In this document: positions 1 to 5,910 of the stretch, one piece after another
Layout of the letters: the number at the start of each line of letters is the position of its first letter
How positions within the stretch are numbered: position 1 is the stretch's first letter
Assembly (NCBI GenBank): GCA_042095835.1
Contig: JBELML010000175.1
Location: 1-11,373 of the forward strand
Direction of reading: 5' to 3'
From: DATFKA01 sp042095835
Lineage (GTDB): Bacteria > Bacteroidota > Bacteroidia > Chitinophagales > Saprospiraceae
DNA: 11,373 nucleotides
Translations under genes and position numbers: made by a program
Notes under the pieces: generated by a model
Told to the model about the DNA's origin: nothing
Databases searched by the model: none
The model's input: the letters and a program-made list of their open reading frames with translations, nothing else

Positions 1-52
1 TATAGGTCGGGAAGATTCCATCAAAATCGGTAAGTTGTTTTTTGGCTGTTAC

Positions 53-61
53 TTATTTTGC
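53..61 (+). promoter_or_regulatory. Candidate -7 element for dnaG
   Basis: TTATTTTGC matches the Bacteroidota -7 consensus TAnnTTTGC except for its second base. It lies 43 bases before the dnaG start, a normal leader length. A TTG at 35-37 could serve as the -33 element, but the 15-base spacing is shorter than usual. The call rests on position and on similar elements before yidC and the redox operon. Confidence 0.3.
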
Positions 62-104
62 AAAAGCGTGCGGACTTTGGTAACTTTCTTCAAAATCTAA
101 GCCA

Positions 105-2078
105 TTGATTTCCAGAAAAAGTATTGATGATGTATTTGAAACGGCGAAGGTAGAAGAAGTCGTAGGAGACTATGTCAACCTCAAGCGAAAGGGTGCCAAC
201 ATGGCGGGGCTTTGTCCCTTCCACAATGAAAAGACGCCTTCTTTTTATGTCTCTCCCGCTAAAAACATCTACAAGTGCTTTGGATGTGGTGAAGCTGGCG
301 GACCGGTTCAATTCTTGATGAGCTTGGAGAATATGAGCTATCCTGAGGCCATCCGTCATCTCGCCGGCAAATATAGTATTGAATTAGAGGAAACTCAACT
401 CTCGGATGAAGCCCGCCAGGAACAGCAAAAACTAGATAGCCTCTATCTGATTAATCAGTTTGCGCTAGATTATTACCAGGAGCAACTCTTCGAGACCGAT
501 CTCGGTAAAAGTATTGGCCTCTCCTATTTTAAAAACCGTGGATTTACCGAAGAGACGATCAAAGCCTTTGGTTTGGGTTATGCTACACCAGATAAGAATG
601 CTTTTTCTCAACATGCTATAGCCACAGGCTATAAAGCCGACTCCTTGAAAGAGCTGGGCCTGATGACCCAATACGGCAACGATTTTTTCCGAGATCGGGT
701 AATGTTCACCATCCGAAATCTTTCTGGCAAAGTGATTGCTTTTGCTGGTCGAGTGATGCAGAAAAAGGCAAAAATGCCGAAGTACATCAACTCACCAGAA
801 ACAGAAATCTACTTCAAAAGTAAGGTACTTTATGGTATGTACCAATCTAAAGGCGCCATACGTAAATTCGATGAGTGTATTCTAGTCGAAGGTTATACCG
901 ATGTGATTTCTTTGCATCAAGGTGGTATAAAAAACGTGGTTGCTTCCTCAGGGACTTCCCTCACCGTGGAGCAAATCAGGTTGATCAAACGCTTCACGCC
1001 CAATGTAAAAATCTTATATGATGGTGATGCTGCAGGGATTAAAGCTGCCCTGCGTGGACTTGATTTGGTATTGGAGCAGGACCTAAATGTAAAAGTGGTT
1101 TTGCTACCAGATGGTGAAGATCCAGACTCTTATCTTCAGAAAGTAGGTCAGGAGGTCTTCTCTACCTATTTGGAGGAAAATGCTAAAGATTTCATACTTT
1201 TCAAATCCGAACTGCTACTCCATGAATCCGAAAAGGATCCCATAAAACGCGCCAATGCTATTAAGGATATTGTGGCAAGTATAGCGAAGATTCCTGATCC
1301 GGTAAAGCGGTCGATCTATATTCGAGAATGTGCCAATCTCACTCAACTAGAGGAGCAAATTCTGAATAATGAAGTCAATAAACTTCTAGGTATCGCTCTA
1401 AAAAAGAAACGAAATCAAAGAGAAAGGGAGGAACAAAAAAAGAGAGCCCAGCAAAATGAATCCACCGACTCTGCCAATCAAGTTCCAGGACTAGATGATC
1501 GGCCACCCGAAGTATTGCCTTCAGAAGGTGTTAAACCGGCAGGTGATACCTTCCAAGAAAAAGATATCGTACGGATTTTATTAAATGGCGGGCACCACTA
1601 CTATGATGAGAACAAAGGCATAAGTATCGGGCAATTTATACTCATGAACATCGAAGACGTCATTGAAGATTTCGACCATCAACCTTATCAAGAAATCGTT
1701 GAATTCTATAAGTCTGCTTTGGATCAAGGTATGAAGTTGCAACCGAATAGCTTCATCAATCATACCGAAGAGCATATTCGCACCCTCGCCATTAATTTGA
1801 TGACCTCGCCCTACGAGTATTCTGAAAATTGGGAGCAAAAGCACGAGATATTCCTAGATCAGAAAATGCCCGAAGAAAATTATATCAAAGATGCAGAGGA
1901 TTCTGTTAAAAAATTAAAGGTCAAAAAGCTAAAAAAGAAACTAGAATCCGTCAAGCAAAAAATTCAAGAATTAAGCGCACAAGGCTCCGATGAGGTGATG
2001 ACCTATATGAAACTCTGGGCCAAAATAAAAGAGATGCATGACTCTATCGCCAAAGATTTAAATAGCGTCATTTTATAG
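105..2078 (+). CDS. dnaG: DNA primase DnaG
   Basis: DnaG makes the short RNA primers for lagging-strand DNA synthesis and works with the replicative helicase DnaB. The 657-aa protein has the usual three parts. The N-terminal CHC2 zinc finger has C37, H40 (in CPFHNEKTPSF), C58 and C61 (in CFGCG). The central TOPRIM catalytic core has the glutamate E262 in VEGYTD and the acidic pair D306/D308 in YDGDAAG. A charged Lys/Arg/Glu-rich linker at about 433-487 leads to a C-terminal helicase-interacting region ending in a Lys-rich helical segment. The start is TTG at 105. An in-frame stop lies at 81-83 with no ATG or GTG between, and starting there gives the MIS...SID N-terminus expected of the family. 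No Shine-Dalgarno is visible. The gene is transcribed alone, convergent with the next gene. Identity is certain; only the start codon is unusual. Confidence 0.97.
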   Translation: MISRKSIDDVFETAKVEEVVGDYVNLKRKGANMAGLCPFHNEKTPSFYVSPAKNIYKCFGCGEAGGPVQFLMSLENMSYPEAIRHLAGKYSIELEETQLSDEARQEQQKLDSLYLINQFALDYYQEQLFETDLGKSIGLSYFKNRGFTEETIKAFGLGYATPDKNAFSQHAIATGYKADSLKELGLMTQYGNDFFRDRVMFTIRNLSGKVIAFAGRVMQKKAKMPKYINSPETEIYFKSKVLYGMYQSKGAIRKFDECILVEGYTDVISLHQGGIKNVVASSGTSLTVEQIRLIKRFTPNVKILYDGDAAGIKAALRGLDLVLEQDLNVKVVLLPDGEDPDSYLQKVGQEVFSTYLEENAKDFILFKSELLLHESEKDPIKRANAIKDIVASIAKIPDPVKRSIYIRECANLTQLEEQILNNEVNKLLGIALKKKRNQREREEQKKRAQQNESTDSANQVPGLDDRPPEVLPSEGVKPAGDTFQEKDIVRILLNGGHHYYDENKGISIGQFILMNIEDVIEDFDHQPYQEIVEFYKSALDQGMKLQPNSFINHTEEHIRTLAINLMTSPYEYSENWEQKHEIFLDQKMPEENYIKDAEDSVKKLKVKKLKKKLESVKQKIQELSAQGSDEVMTYMKLWAKIKEMHDSIAKDLNSVIL

Positions 2079-2094
2079 CAGTGTTGTTAATGAG

Positions 2095-2154
2095 TCCCGA
2101 TGCTTTAGCAGCGATAGACGAATTAATCCCAGCGGAGTGCAAGGAATGTCGGGA
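2095..2154. repeat. Decayed palindromic element between convergent genes
   Basis: The 85-bp gap between two convergent stop codons holds TCCCGA at 2095-2100 and its reverse complement TCGGGA at 2149-2154, each followed directly by TGCT. Nested in the left part is the hairpin CGATGC-TTTA-GCAGCG (2098-2113), six pairs with one A/G mismatch. No T-run follows, so a classical terminator is not shown. A shared bidirectional terminator or a copy of a dispersed REP-like element are both possible; copy number cannot be judged here. Confidence 0.35.
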
Positions 2155-2163
2155 TGCTACGCC

Positions 2164-2652
2164 TTAAACCATTCTTTTATGCCAGCTATCGCTTAGTTTC
2201 TTTTGGAAGCCTGTTTCAAATCCAGCTTTATCTTTGACCAAGGTATCGAATACGATCGTATCATCGTTGACGGCTCCCTTTTTATAGAGGTCTGAAAATT
2301 CTAGATGACTAACCGTCTTGACTTGATCCCCATCTAAATAAGAGAAGCGCATCCGATCGAAAAAGTCAACCTGCTCTTGTGCTTGTAGTGCTTTCACAAA
2401 ACGTACAGAACTATCAATAGAACAACCACTTGCTCCAGCTTGGCTCTCATCAACCATCAGCACCAAAAAGCGGTCATGCAATAGATCACCATATGCTCTC
2501 AACTGTCGATTGTGGCTGATCCACTGCTGTGCAAAAGCCTTAATTTGTTCTTTAGTCTTAGGCACCTTTTCACTGCCCAAAGGTTGATTACTTTGATATA
2601 CCCAGACTCTGGTAGTATCTGGTAGTGACTGATATTGAATATCCTCGATCAT
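2164..2652 (-). CDS. Conserved Bacteroidota protein of unknown function (GASGCSIDSSV family)
   Basis: This 162-aa soluble protein has no signal peptide or membrane segment. I recognise it as a family widespread in Bacteroidota, which databases often label 'ABC transporter ATPase'. The sequence shows no Walker A, no signature motif and no Walker B, so that label looks unsupported. Conserved-looking blocks are RVWVYQSNQ (15-23), a QWISHN block near 43-48, FLVLMVDES (62-70), the hallmark GASGCSIDSSVRF (73-85) with Cys77, FFDRM (97-101), DTIVFDTLV (131-139) and the C-terminal DSWHKRM (155-161). The single Cys next to Ser/Asp residues might be functional, but no activity can be assigned. The start is ATG at 2652 with AGGAG two bases upstream, too close for a standard ribosome site. 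It is a single gene, convergent with dnaG. I am confident it is a real gene; its role is unknown. Confidence 0.85.
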   Translation of the reverse strand: MIEDIQYQSLPDTTRVWVYQSNQPLGSEKVPKTKEQIKAFAQQWISHNRQLRAYGDLLHDRFLVLMVDESQAGASGCSIDSSVRFVKALQAQEQVDFFDRMRFSYLDGDQVKTVSHLEFSDLYKKGAVNDDTIVFDTLVKDKAGFETGFQKKLSDSWHKRMV

Positions 2653-2700
2653 ACTCCTATTTTTAGAGAAAACGCCCTAATTATTGAATGGTTGAAATCC

Positions 2701-2733
2701 TGCTGAAAGATTAGTGCCTCCTCTTTGTCAGCA
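2701..2733. other. Imperfect hairpin upstream of the 162-aa gene
   Basis: TGCTGA (2701-2706) pairs with TCAGCA (2728-2733). After a two-base bulge, AAG (2707-2709) pairs with CTT. On the minus strand it lies about 50 bases before the ATG at 2652, probably in the leader, and its loop contains a perfect AGGAGG. No start codon follows that AGGAGG at a usable distance. It could be a leader structure or chance. Confidence 0.2.
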
Positions 2734-2774
2734 TGTCTTTTATATAAATCTACACCAGAACATTAAACAAATGG

Positions 2775-2792
2775 CCACAAAGGCGCGAAGAC
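2775..2792. repeat. Short CACAAAGGCGCGAAG-type repeat remnant
   Basis: CCACAAAGGCGCGAAGAC resembles, from memory, the (CACAAAGRCGCAAAG)n intergenic low-complexity repeats seen in Bacteroidota and some other phyla. Here only about two units of roughly 8-9 bases are present (CACAAAGG, CGCGAAGA). It sits in the same spacer as the octamer array. Assignment is tentative. Confidence 0.25.
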
Positions 2793-2891
2793 TCTAATGA
2801 ATTCTCCTTATAACAAAACTGCTTTCTACAATTCTCCCTGTCTCCGACCTCTAGGTCAACACAACTCCACATTTTCTTTCCACACCAACTC

Positions 2892-2995
2892 CCAGTCTCC
2901 CGATCTCCAAGTCTCCAAGTCCATCAGTCTCTCAGTCTCCCAGTCCCTCAGTCCCTCAGTCCCTCAGTCTTTTGGTCCCTCAATCTCCCAGTCCA
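2892..2995. repeat. Tandem array of a degenerate 8-bp unit, 13 copies
   Basis: Thirteen consecutive octamers run in perfect register without any insertion or deletion. The consensus is TCAGTCYC; 2948-2955 and 2956-2963 are identical TCAGTCCC, and 2924-2931 and 2932-2939 are identical TCAGTCTC. Flanking units diverge by one to three bases, for example CCGATCTC and TTGGTCCC. The array is almost pure pyrimidine apart from the AG core. It lies between the 162-aa gene and the 3' end of the CCG-domain gene. A frame across it reads as a Ser-rich peptide (2797-3012), but this is what the repeat must encode and I do not call it a gene. The rest of the 2653-3050 spacer shows no gene. Confidence 0.8.
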
Positions 2996-3017
2996 TGCTT
3001 CTGATAAACTAGCTCTA

Positions 3018-3047
3018 TAAACCCTAAACGCTTAAACCATCTAAACC
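3018..3047. repeat. Cluster of TAAAC words spaced 7-9 bp
   Basis: TAAAC occurs at 3018, 3025, 3033 and 3042, giving spacings of 7, 8 and 9. It ends just before the CCG-domain gene's stop codon. The spacing is close to that of the neighbouring octamer array, but the word differs. It is a short cluster and may be a separate low-complexity patch. Confidence 0.35.
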
Positions 3048-3050
3048 CAA

Positions 3051-3842
3051 CTACATATTATTCACAATCAACTCCGCCAGGTCATACACCATCACTTCAT
3101 CTTGCTTCTCTTTGCCTGTGACGCCATCCTGCATCATGGTGAGACAAAAAGGACAATTGGCAGCGATAATCGATGCCCCCGTATCTAGCGCCTCCTCAAT
3201 CCTTTCGACATTGATCCGCTTTTTGCCAGGTTCATCTTCTTTGAACATCTGAGCGCCACCAGCGCCACAGCACAGTCCATTGGTACGACAGCGCTTCATC
3301 TCTACTAATTCACCATCTAAGGCTTCCAGGACCTTTCTTGGAGCTTCATAGATGCCATTGACCCGCCCCAGGTAACAAGAATCGTGGTAGGTAATCTTCT
3401 TTCCTTTGAAAGTACCACCCTCACTCATTTTGATGCGACCATTATCGATCAACTCCTGAAGCAATTGAGTATGATGGATCACCTCGTAATTGCCTCCTAA
3501 GGCTGGGTAGTCATTCTTGAGCGTATTGAAGCAGTGCGGACAAGCTGTCACGATCTTCTTGACCTCATACATTTTGAGGGTCTCGATATTTTGTAAAGCT
3601 TGCATTTGGAATACAAACTCATTGCCTGCTCTACGAGCTGGATCTCCCGTGCAGCTTTCTTCGTTCCCTAGGATGGCAAAGTCCATCTCTACGGCGTTCA
3701 AAATTTCTACAAAAGCTTTGGTCACTTTCTGAGCACGTGCGTCGAAGCTACCCGCGCAGCCGACCCAAAATAGTATTTCTGGCGTTTTCCCTTGAGCAGC
3801 CAAATCTGCCATGATGGGAACGTTTACTTTATTTTCAGACAT
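3051..3842 (-). CDS. CCG-domain (HdrB-like) iron-sulfur protein, soluble partner of the membrane protein upstream
   Basis: This 263-aa cytoplasmic protein has two cysteine-rich CCG (DUF224) repeats, as in HdrB, GlpC and LutA. The second is complete: C156, the C191-C192-G motif, and C230-x2-C233. The first has C29, C64 and C101-x2-C104, but the vicinal cysteine pair is reduced to one Cys in SCTGDPARR. CTGDPARR followed by GNEF is a phrase I recall from EtfD-type Fe-S oxidoreductases, so the loss is probably a family trait. CCG repeats bind Fe-S clusters (non-cubane in HdrB) and pass electrons. The gene follows the membrane subunit on the same strand after 58 bases. Start ATG at 3842 lacks a Shine-Dalgarno and lies ten bases after a palindrome. 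The most likely role is the cytoplasmic module of a quinone-linked oxidoreductase; the electron donor (ETF, lactate or another) cannot be told from sequence. Confidence 0.9.
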   Translation of the reverse strand: MSENKVNVPIMADLAAQGKTPEILFWVGCAGSFDARAQKVTKAFVEILNAVEMDFAILGNEESCTGDPARRAGNEFVFQMQALQNIETLKMYEVKKIVTACPHCFNTLKNDYPALGGNYEVIHHTQLLQELIDNGRIKMSEGGTFKGKKITYHDSCYLGRVNGIYEAPRKVLEALDGELVEMKRCRTNGLCCGAGGAQMFKEDEPGKKRINVERIEEALDTGASIIAANCPFCLTMMQDGVTGKEKQDEVMVYDLAELIVNNM

Positions 3843-3852
3843 TTATTCAACT

Positions 3853-3869
3853 ATTGTAATGTTTACAAT
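3853..3869. promoter_or_regulatory. Perfect palindrome ATTGTAA-TGT-TTACAAT before the CCG gene
   Basis: Seven-base perfect arms with a 3-base centre end ten bases before the ATG at 3842. It could be an operator, or, since it lies inside the probable two-gene transcript, a small RNA stem near the start codon. The arms are AT-rich, so the RNA stem would be weak. No regulator is identifiable. Confidence 0.4.
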
Positions 3870-3874
3870 TTTCG

Positions 3875-3898
3875 ATAGGAAAAGGTGGCTATTCCTAT
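3875..3898 (-). other. Intercistronic hairpin after the membrane subunit stop codon
   Basis: ATAGGAA (3875-3881) and TTCCTAT (3892-3898) are perfect seven-base arms around a ten-base loop. On the coding strand it begins two bases after the TAA stop of the upstream gene. No T-run follows, so it does not look like a terminator. A 3'-end stabilising or processing structure in a bicistronic mRNA is possible. Confidence 0.4.
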
Positions 3899-3900
3899 TT

Positions 3901-5226
3901 TTATAATTCCTTCACCCAATCAGCTCTTTCATTAGGCATTGACCATACTGCTCCACTATTTTCAATACTATTGAACATGGGCAGCCAATCTGATGGGCCC
4001 GCTGATTCGGTAAGTATCTCATAGCGACGTAGTTGCAGAATAGGATCCAAGGGATTGATCAAAATCGGACAAGCTTCTACGCAGGCATTACAGGTCGTAC
4101 ATGCATGAATTTCTTCCCGGGTAATCCAATCAAAAAGGGACTTGTCGTCCTTAAAATTATCTCTTGATAGTGGTTTTTCGGCATCTACTGCGAATTCCTG
4201 ATTACCAGATTTGATCTTTTGTCCAATATCATCAGCCCTGTCACGGATATCCATCAAAATTTTACGAGGCGATAGTTTTTTGCCCGTGATATTTGCGGGA
4301 CAAACAGAAGTACATCGCCCACACTCTGTACAAGAATAAGCATCCATGATATTTTTCCAACTGAGACCTGTCACATCGTTTGCTCCAAATTCTGGTAGCT
4401 CTGCGTCCATATCCATTGCCTCCTCTCCTCCTTCGGTCAGGCCCATCATCGACTTGACCTCATTCATAATTTCGGGCATATTATCCATTTCTCCCCTGGA
4501 CTTCAGGCGGGCATAATAGGTATTGGGGAATGCAAAAAGAATATGCAAATGCTTAGAAATCGGCAAGTAATTCAGAAAAGCAAAAACAACCAGGATGTGC
4601 CCCCACCAACCGATGCGCTCCATCAGATGCAAGGTAGATTCGCTGCTACCTGCCCACAGTGGAGATAGGTATTGACTAATCGCAAAGCCATATTTGTTGT
4701 CATAGGCTGCCATATCAGCACTATTCATCAAAAAGATGAAAAAGATAAGCGCCAGCTCTAGATACAGAATCAAGTTCGCATCTTTGAATGGCCAACCTTT
4801 CATTTCTGGTTTGTGAAAGCGAGGTGTTTTTATAATGTTTCTGCGAATCAGAAAAATAATCGTTCCTACCAAAGCTAGTAGAGAAAGTACCTCGATAAAA
4901 CTAATGAGAAAGGTATAAAAACCTCCTAAGATTGGATAAAAGAAGCGGTGCGCCCCCGTCAGTCCATCAATGAATATCTCAATGAGCTCGATCTGGGTAA
5001 ATAAAAAAGCTACATAAATAAAAAGATGCAGAATAGCCGGAATAAACCGCTTAAACATCTTTTTTTGACCGAAGGCCACTAGAAGGACATTTTTCCACCT
5101 TTCACCACTGTTTCCAGAAATCTCCTCTGGTCTACCTAATAAAATATTCTTTCGGATATCTAAAAACTGCTTAGTGGCAAAACCCACCGCAGCAACCGAT
5201 ACTAGTAAGAAAGCAATTTGTTGCAT
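3901..5226 (-). CDS. Membrane iron-sulfur oxidoreductase subunit (NarI-like helices plus two 4Fe-4S clusters)
   Basis: The first half of this 441-aa protein has five hydrophobic helices near 2-20, 61-87, 105-128, 151-170 and 207-233. His67, His210, His226 and His228 lie in or beside helices 2 and 5 and are candidate heme b ligands, as in NarI-like domains. The second half is a cytoplasmic HdrC-like ferredoxin domain with two clusters: C299-x2-C302-x2-C305-x3-C309-P and C376-x2-C379-x2-C382-x3-C386-P. The gene immediately downstream supplies two CCG repeats. The pair thus reproduces, as two chains, the NarI-ferredoxin-CCG order of single-chain EtfD/EMO proteins, which carry electrons from electron-transfer flavoprotein to menaquinone. 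That function is inferred; HdrC-type or other dehydrogenase partners remain possible. Start ATG at 5226 has no Shine-Dalgarno. A promoter-like element and a palindrome lie upstream. Confidence 0.88.
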   Translation of the reverse strand: MQQIAFLLVSVAAVGFATKQFLDIRKNILLGRPEEISGNSGERWKNVLLVAFGQKKMFKRFIPAILHLFIYVAFLFTQIELIEIFIDGLTGAHRFFYPILGGFYTFLISFIEVLSLLALVGTIIFLIRRNIIKTPRFHKPEMKGWPFKDANLILYLELALIFFIFLMNSADMAAYDNKYGFAISQYLSPLWAGSSESTLHLMERIGWWGHILVVFAFLNYLPISKHLHILFAFPNTYYARLKSRGEMDNMPEIMNEVKSMMGLTEGGEEAMDMDAELPEFGANDVTGLSWKNIMDAYSCTECGRCTSVCPANITGKKLSPRKILMDIRDRADDIGQKIKSGNQEFAVDAEKPLSRDNFKDDKSLFDWITREEIHACTTCNACVEACPILINPLDPILQLRRYEILTESAGPSDWLPMFNSIENSGAVWSMPNERADWVKEL

Positions 5227-5239
5227 AGCTTATACGTAA

Positions 5240-5257
5240 TTAGCGAATTTTCGCTAA
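5240..5257. promoter_or_regulatory. Palindrome TTAGCGAA-TT-TTCGCTAA before the redox operon
   Basis: Eight-base perfect arms flank a two-base centre, 13 bases upstream of the ATG at 5226 and about 35-50 bases downstream of the candidate -7 element. This suits an operator in the leader for a dimeric repressor, or a hairpin of seven pairs with a 4-base loop that could limit ribosome access. No cognate regulator is encoded nearby. Confidence 0.5.
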
Positions 5258-5292
5258 AGTAATATTATTCCAATGTTATCTCCAAAAATTTC

Positions 5293-5301
5293 GCAAAGGA
5301 A
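5293..5301 (-). promoter_or_regulatory. Candidate promoter of the redox operon
   Basis: On the minus strand TTCCTTTGC fits TAnnTTTGC with one mismatch. The bases after it continue the resemblance to the yidC promoter: GCGaAaTTTTTGGA here, GCGgAgTTTTTGGA there. It lies 66 bases before the ATG at 5226. I see no convincing -33 TTTG at standard spacing. Confidence 0.45.
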
Positions 5302-5340
5302 GTTAGCCTTTTTTACAGAACATCGGTAATTTGAGGCTTG

Positions 5341-5396
5341 ATATCACATCACATCATCTTTATATCGCAATATCTCTACATCACAATATCAACATA
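5341..5396 (+). repeat. AT-rich degenerate 8-bp-period array in the phosphoribosyltransferase leader
   Basis: Cut into octamers from 5341, all six units from 5349 on begin with TC and end in A. Examples are TCGCAATA (5365-5372), TCACAATA (5381-5388) and TCAACATA (5389-5396). The period equals that of the 2892-2995 array, but the word differs and the units are much more divergent. It lies directly before the start codon, so it forms the leader. Its significance needs a shuffling test. Confidence 0.4.
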
Positions 5397-5403
5397 TAAA
5401 AAA

Positions 5404-5898
5404 ATGCAGATTTTAAGTGAGCACCAAATACATCAGAAAATAAAACGGCTTGCCATCCAGATTTTGGAGAATAACTTTCGGGAAAAGGAGATTATCCTGA
5501 TTGGTATTAACAGAACTGGTATGCGATTCGCAGAACTGATTCATCAAAGATTAGAAAAGGTATCGGACATCAATTTTAGCTTAGCCAATATTAGAATTAA
5601 TCCTGCTGAACCGATTTCTGAACCTGTCCATCTGAATATAGATCTAAAAAACCTTGAAGATCAAGTCGTTATATTGATTGATGACGTAGCCAACTCCGGC
5701 AGAACTTTATTCTATGCCTGCAAACCGCTATTTGAGGTCCTTCCAAAACGGGTAGAGACGGCGGTGCTCGTAGATCGCACGCACAAGCACTTCCCCATTA
5801 ATGTCAACTATGTCGGCCTTTCTTTAGCGACTACCCTAAAGCAAAACATCTCCGTCAAGTTGTTAAACGTTGAGGAGATGTTTGTTTCTTTAGAATAG
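5404..5898 (+). CDS. PyrR-like type I phosphoribosyltransferase
   Basis: This 164-aa cytoplasmic enzyme transfers, or binds, phosphoribosyl groups from PRPP. The PRPP-binding loop is at 88-101 (VVILIDDVANSGRT) with the acidic pair D93/D94. The N-terminal strand IILIGINRTGMRFA (30-43) and the block AVLVDRTHKHFPINVNYVG (120-138) resemble PyrR (LVDRGHRELP..ADYVGK), which couples uracil salvage to pyrimidine gene control in Firmicutes. At 164 aa it is slightly shorter than typical PyrR (about 180). No pyr genes are adjacent, so regulation by RNA binding is not supported and the substrate base is open. The frame extends upstream to a TTG at 5338, but that part translates the AT-rich repeat; ATG at 5404, after a run of A, gives the expected N-terminus. 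It is divergent from the redox operon and convergent with yidC, with 12 bases between the two stop codons. Confidence 0.85.
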   Translation: MQILSEHQIHQKIKRLAIQILENNFREKEIILIGINRTGMRFAELIHQRLEKVSDINFSLANIRINPAEPISEPVHLNIDLKNLEDQVVILIDDVANSGRTLFYACKPLFEVLPKRVETAVLVDRTHKHFPINVNYVGLSLATTLKQNISVKLLNVEEMFVSLE

Positions 5899-5910
5899 AT
5901 TATACCTATA

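Noticed and set aside
1..21. Minus-strand ATG at 21 reading MESSRPI off the left edge, a possible divergent gene.
   Set aside because: Only seven codons are visible and there is no supporting ribosome site or promoter.
2..100. Open plus-strand frame running in from the left edge to a TAA at 98-100, a possible end of an upstream gene.
   Set aside because: The translation is rich in Phe/Cys with no recognisable feature, it overlaps the likely dnaG promoter, and only 33 codons are visible.
2846..2857. Small palindrome GACCT-CT-AGGTC in the repeat-bearing spacer.
   Set aside because: Five-base arms in an isolated position are expected by chance.
2797..3012. A 71-codon plus-strand frame giving a Ser/Gln/Val-rich repetitive peptide.
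   Set aside because: The repetitive part is simply the translation of the octamer array; no ribosome site, no family resemblance.
5327..5333. TAATTTG as a plus-strand -7 element for the phosphoribosyltransferase gene.
   Set aside because: It is one base short of TAnnTTTG and has no matching -33 element.
5338..5403. N-terminal extension of the phosphoribosyltransferase from a TTG start.
   Set aside because: It translates the AT-rich repeat leader; ATG at 5404 gives the expected family N-terminus.
5899..5910. A terminator between the convergent phosphoribosyltransferase and yidC genes.
   Set aside because: Only 12 AT-rich bases separate the stops and no stem is visible.
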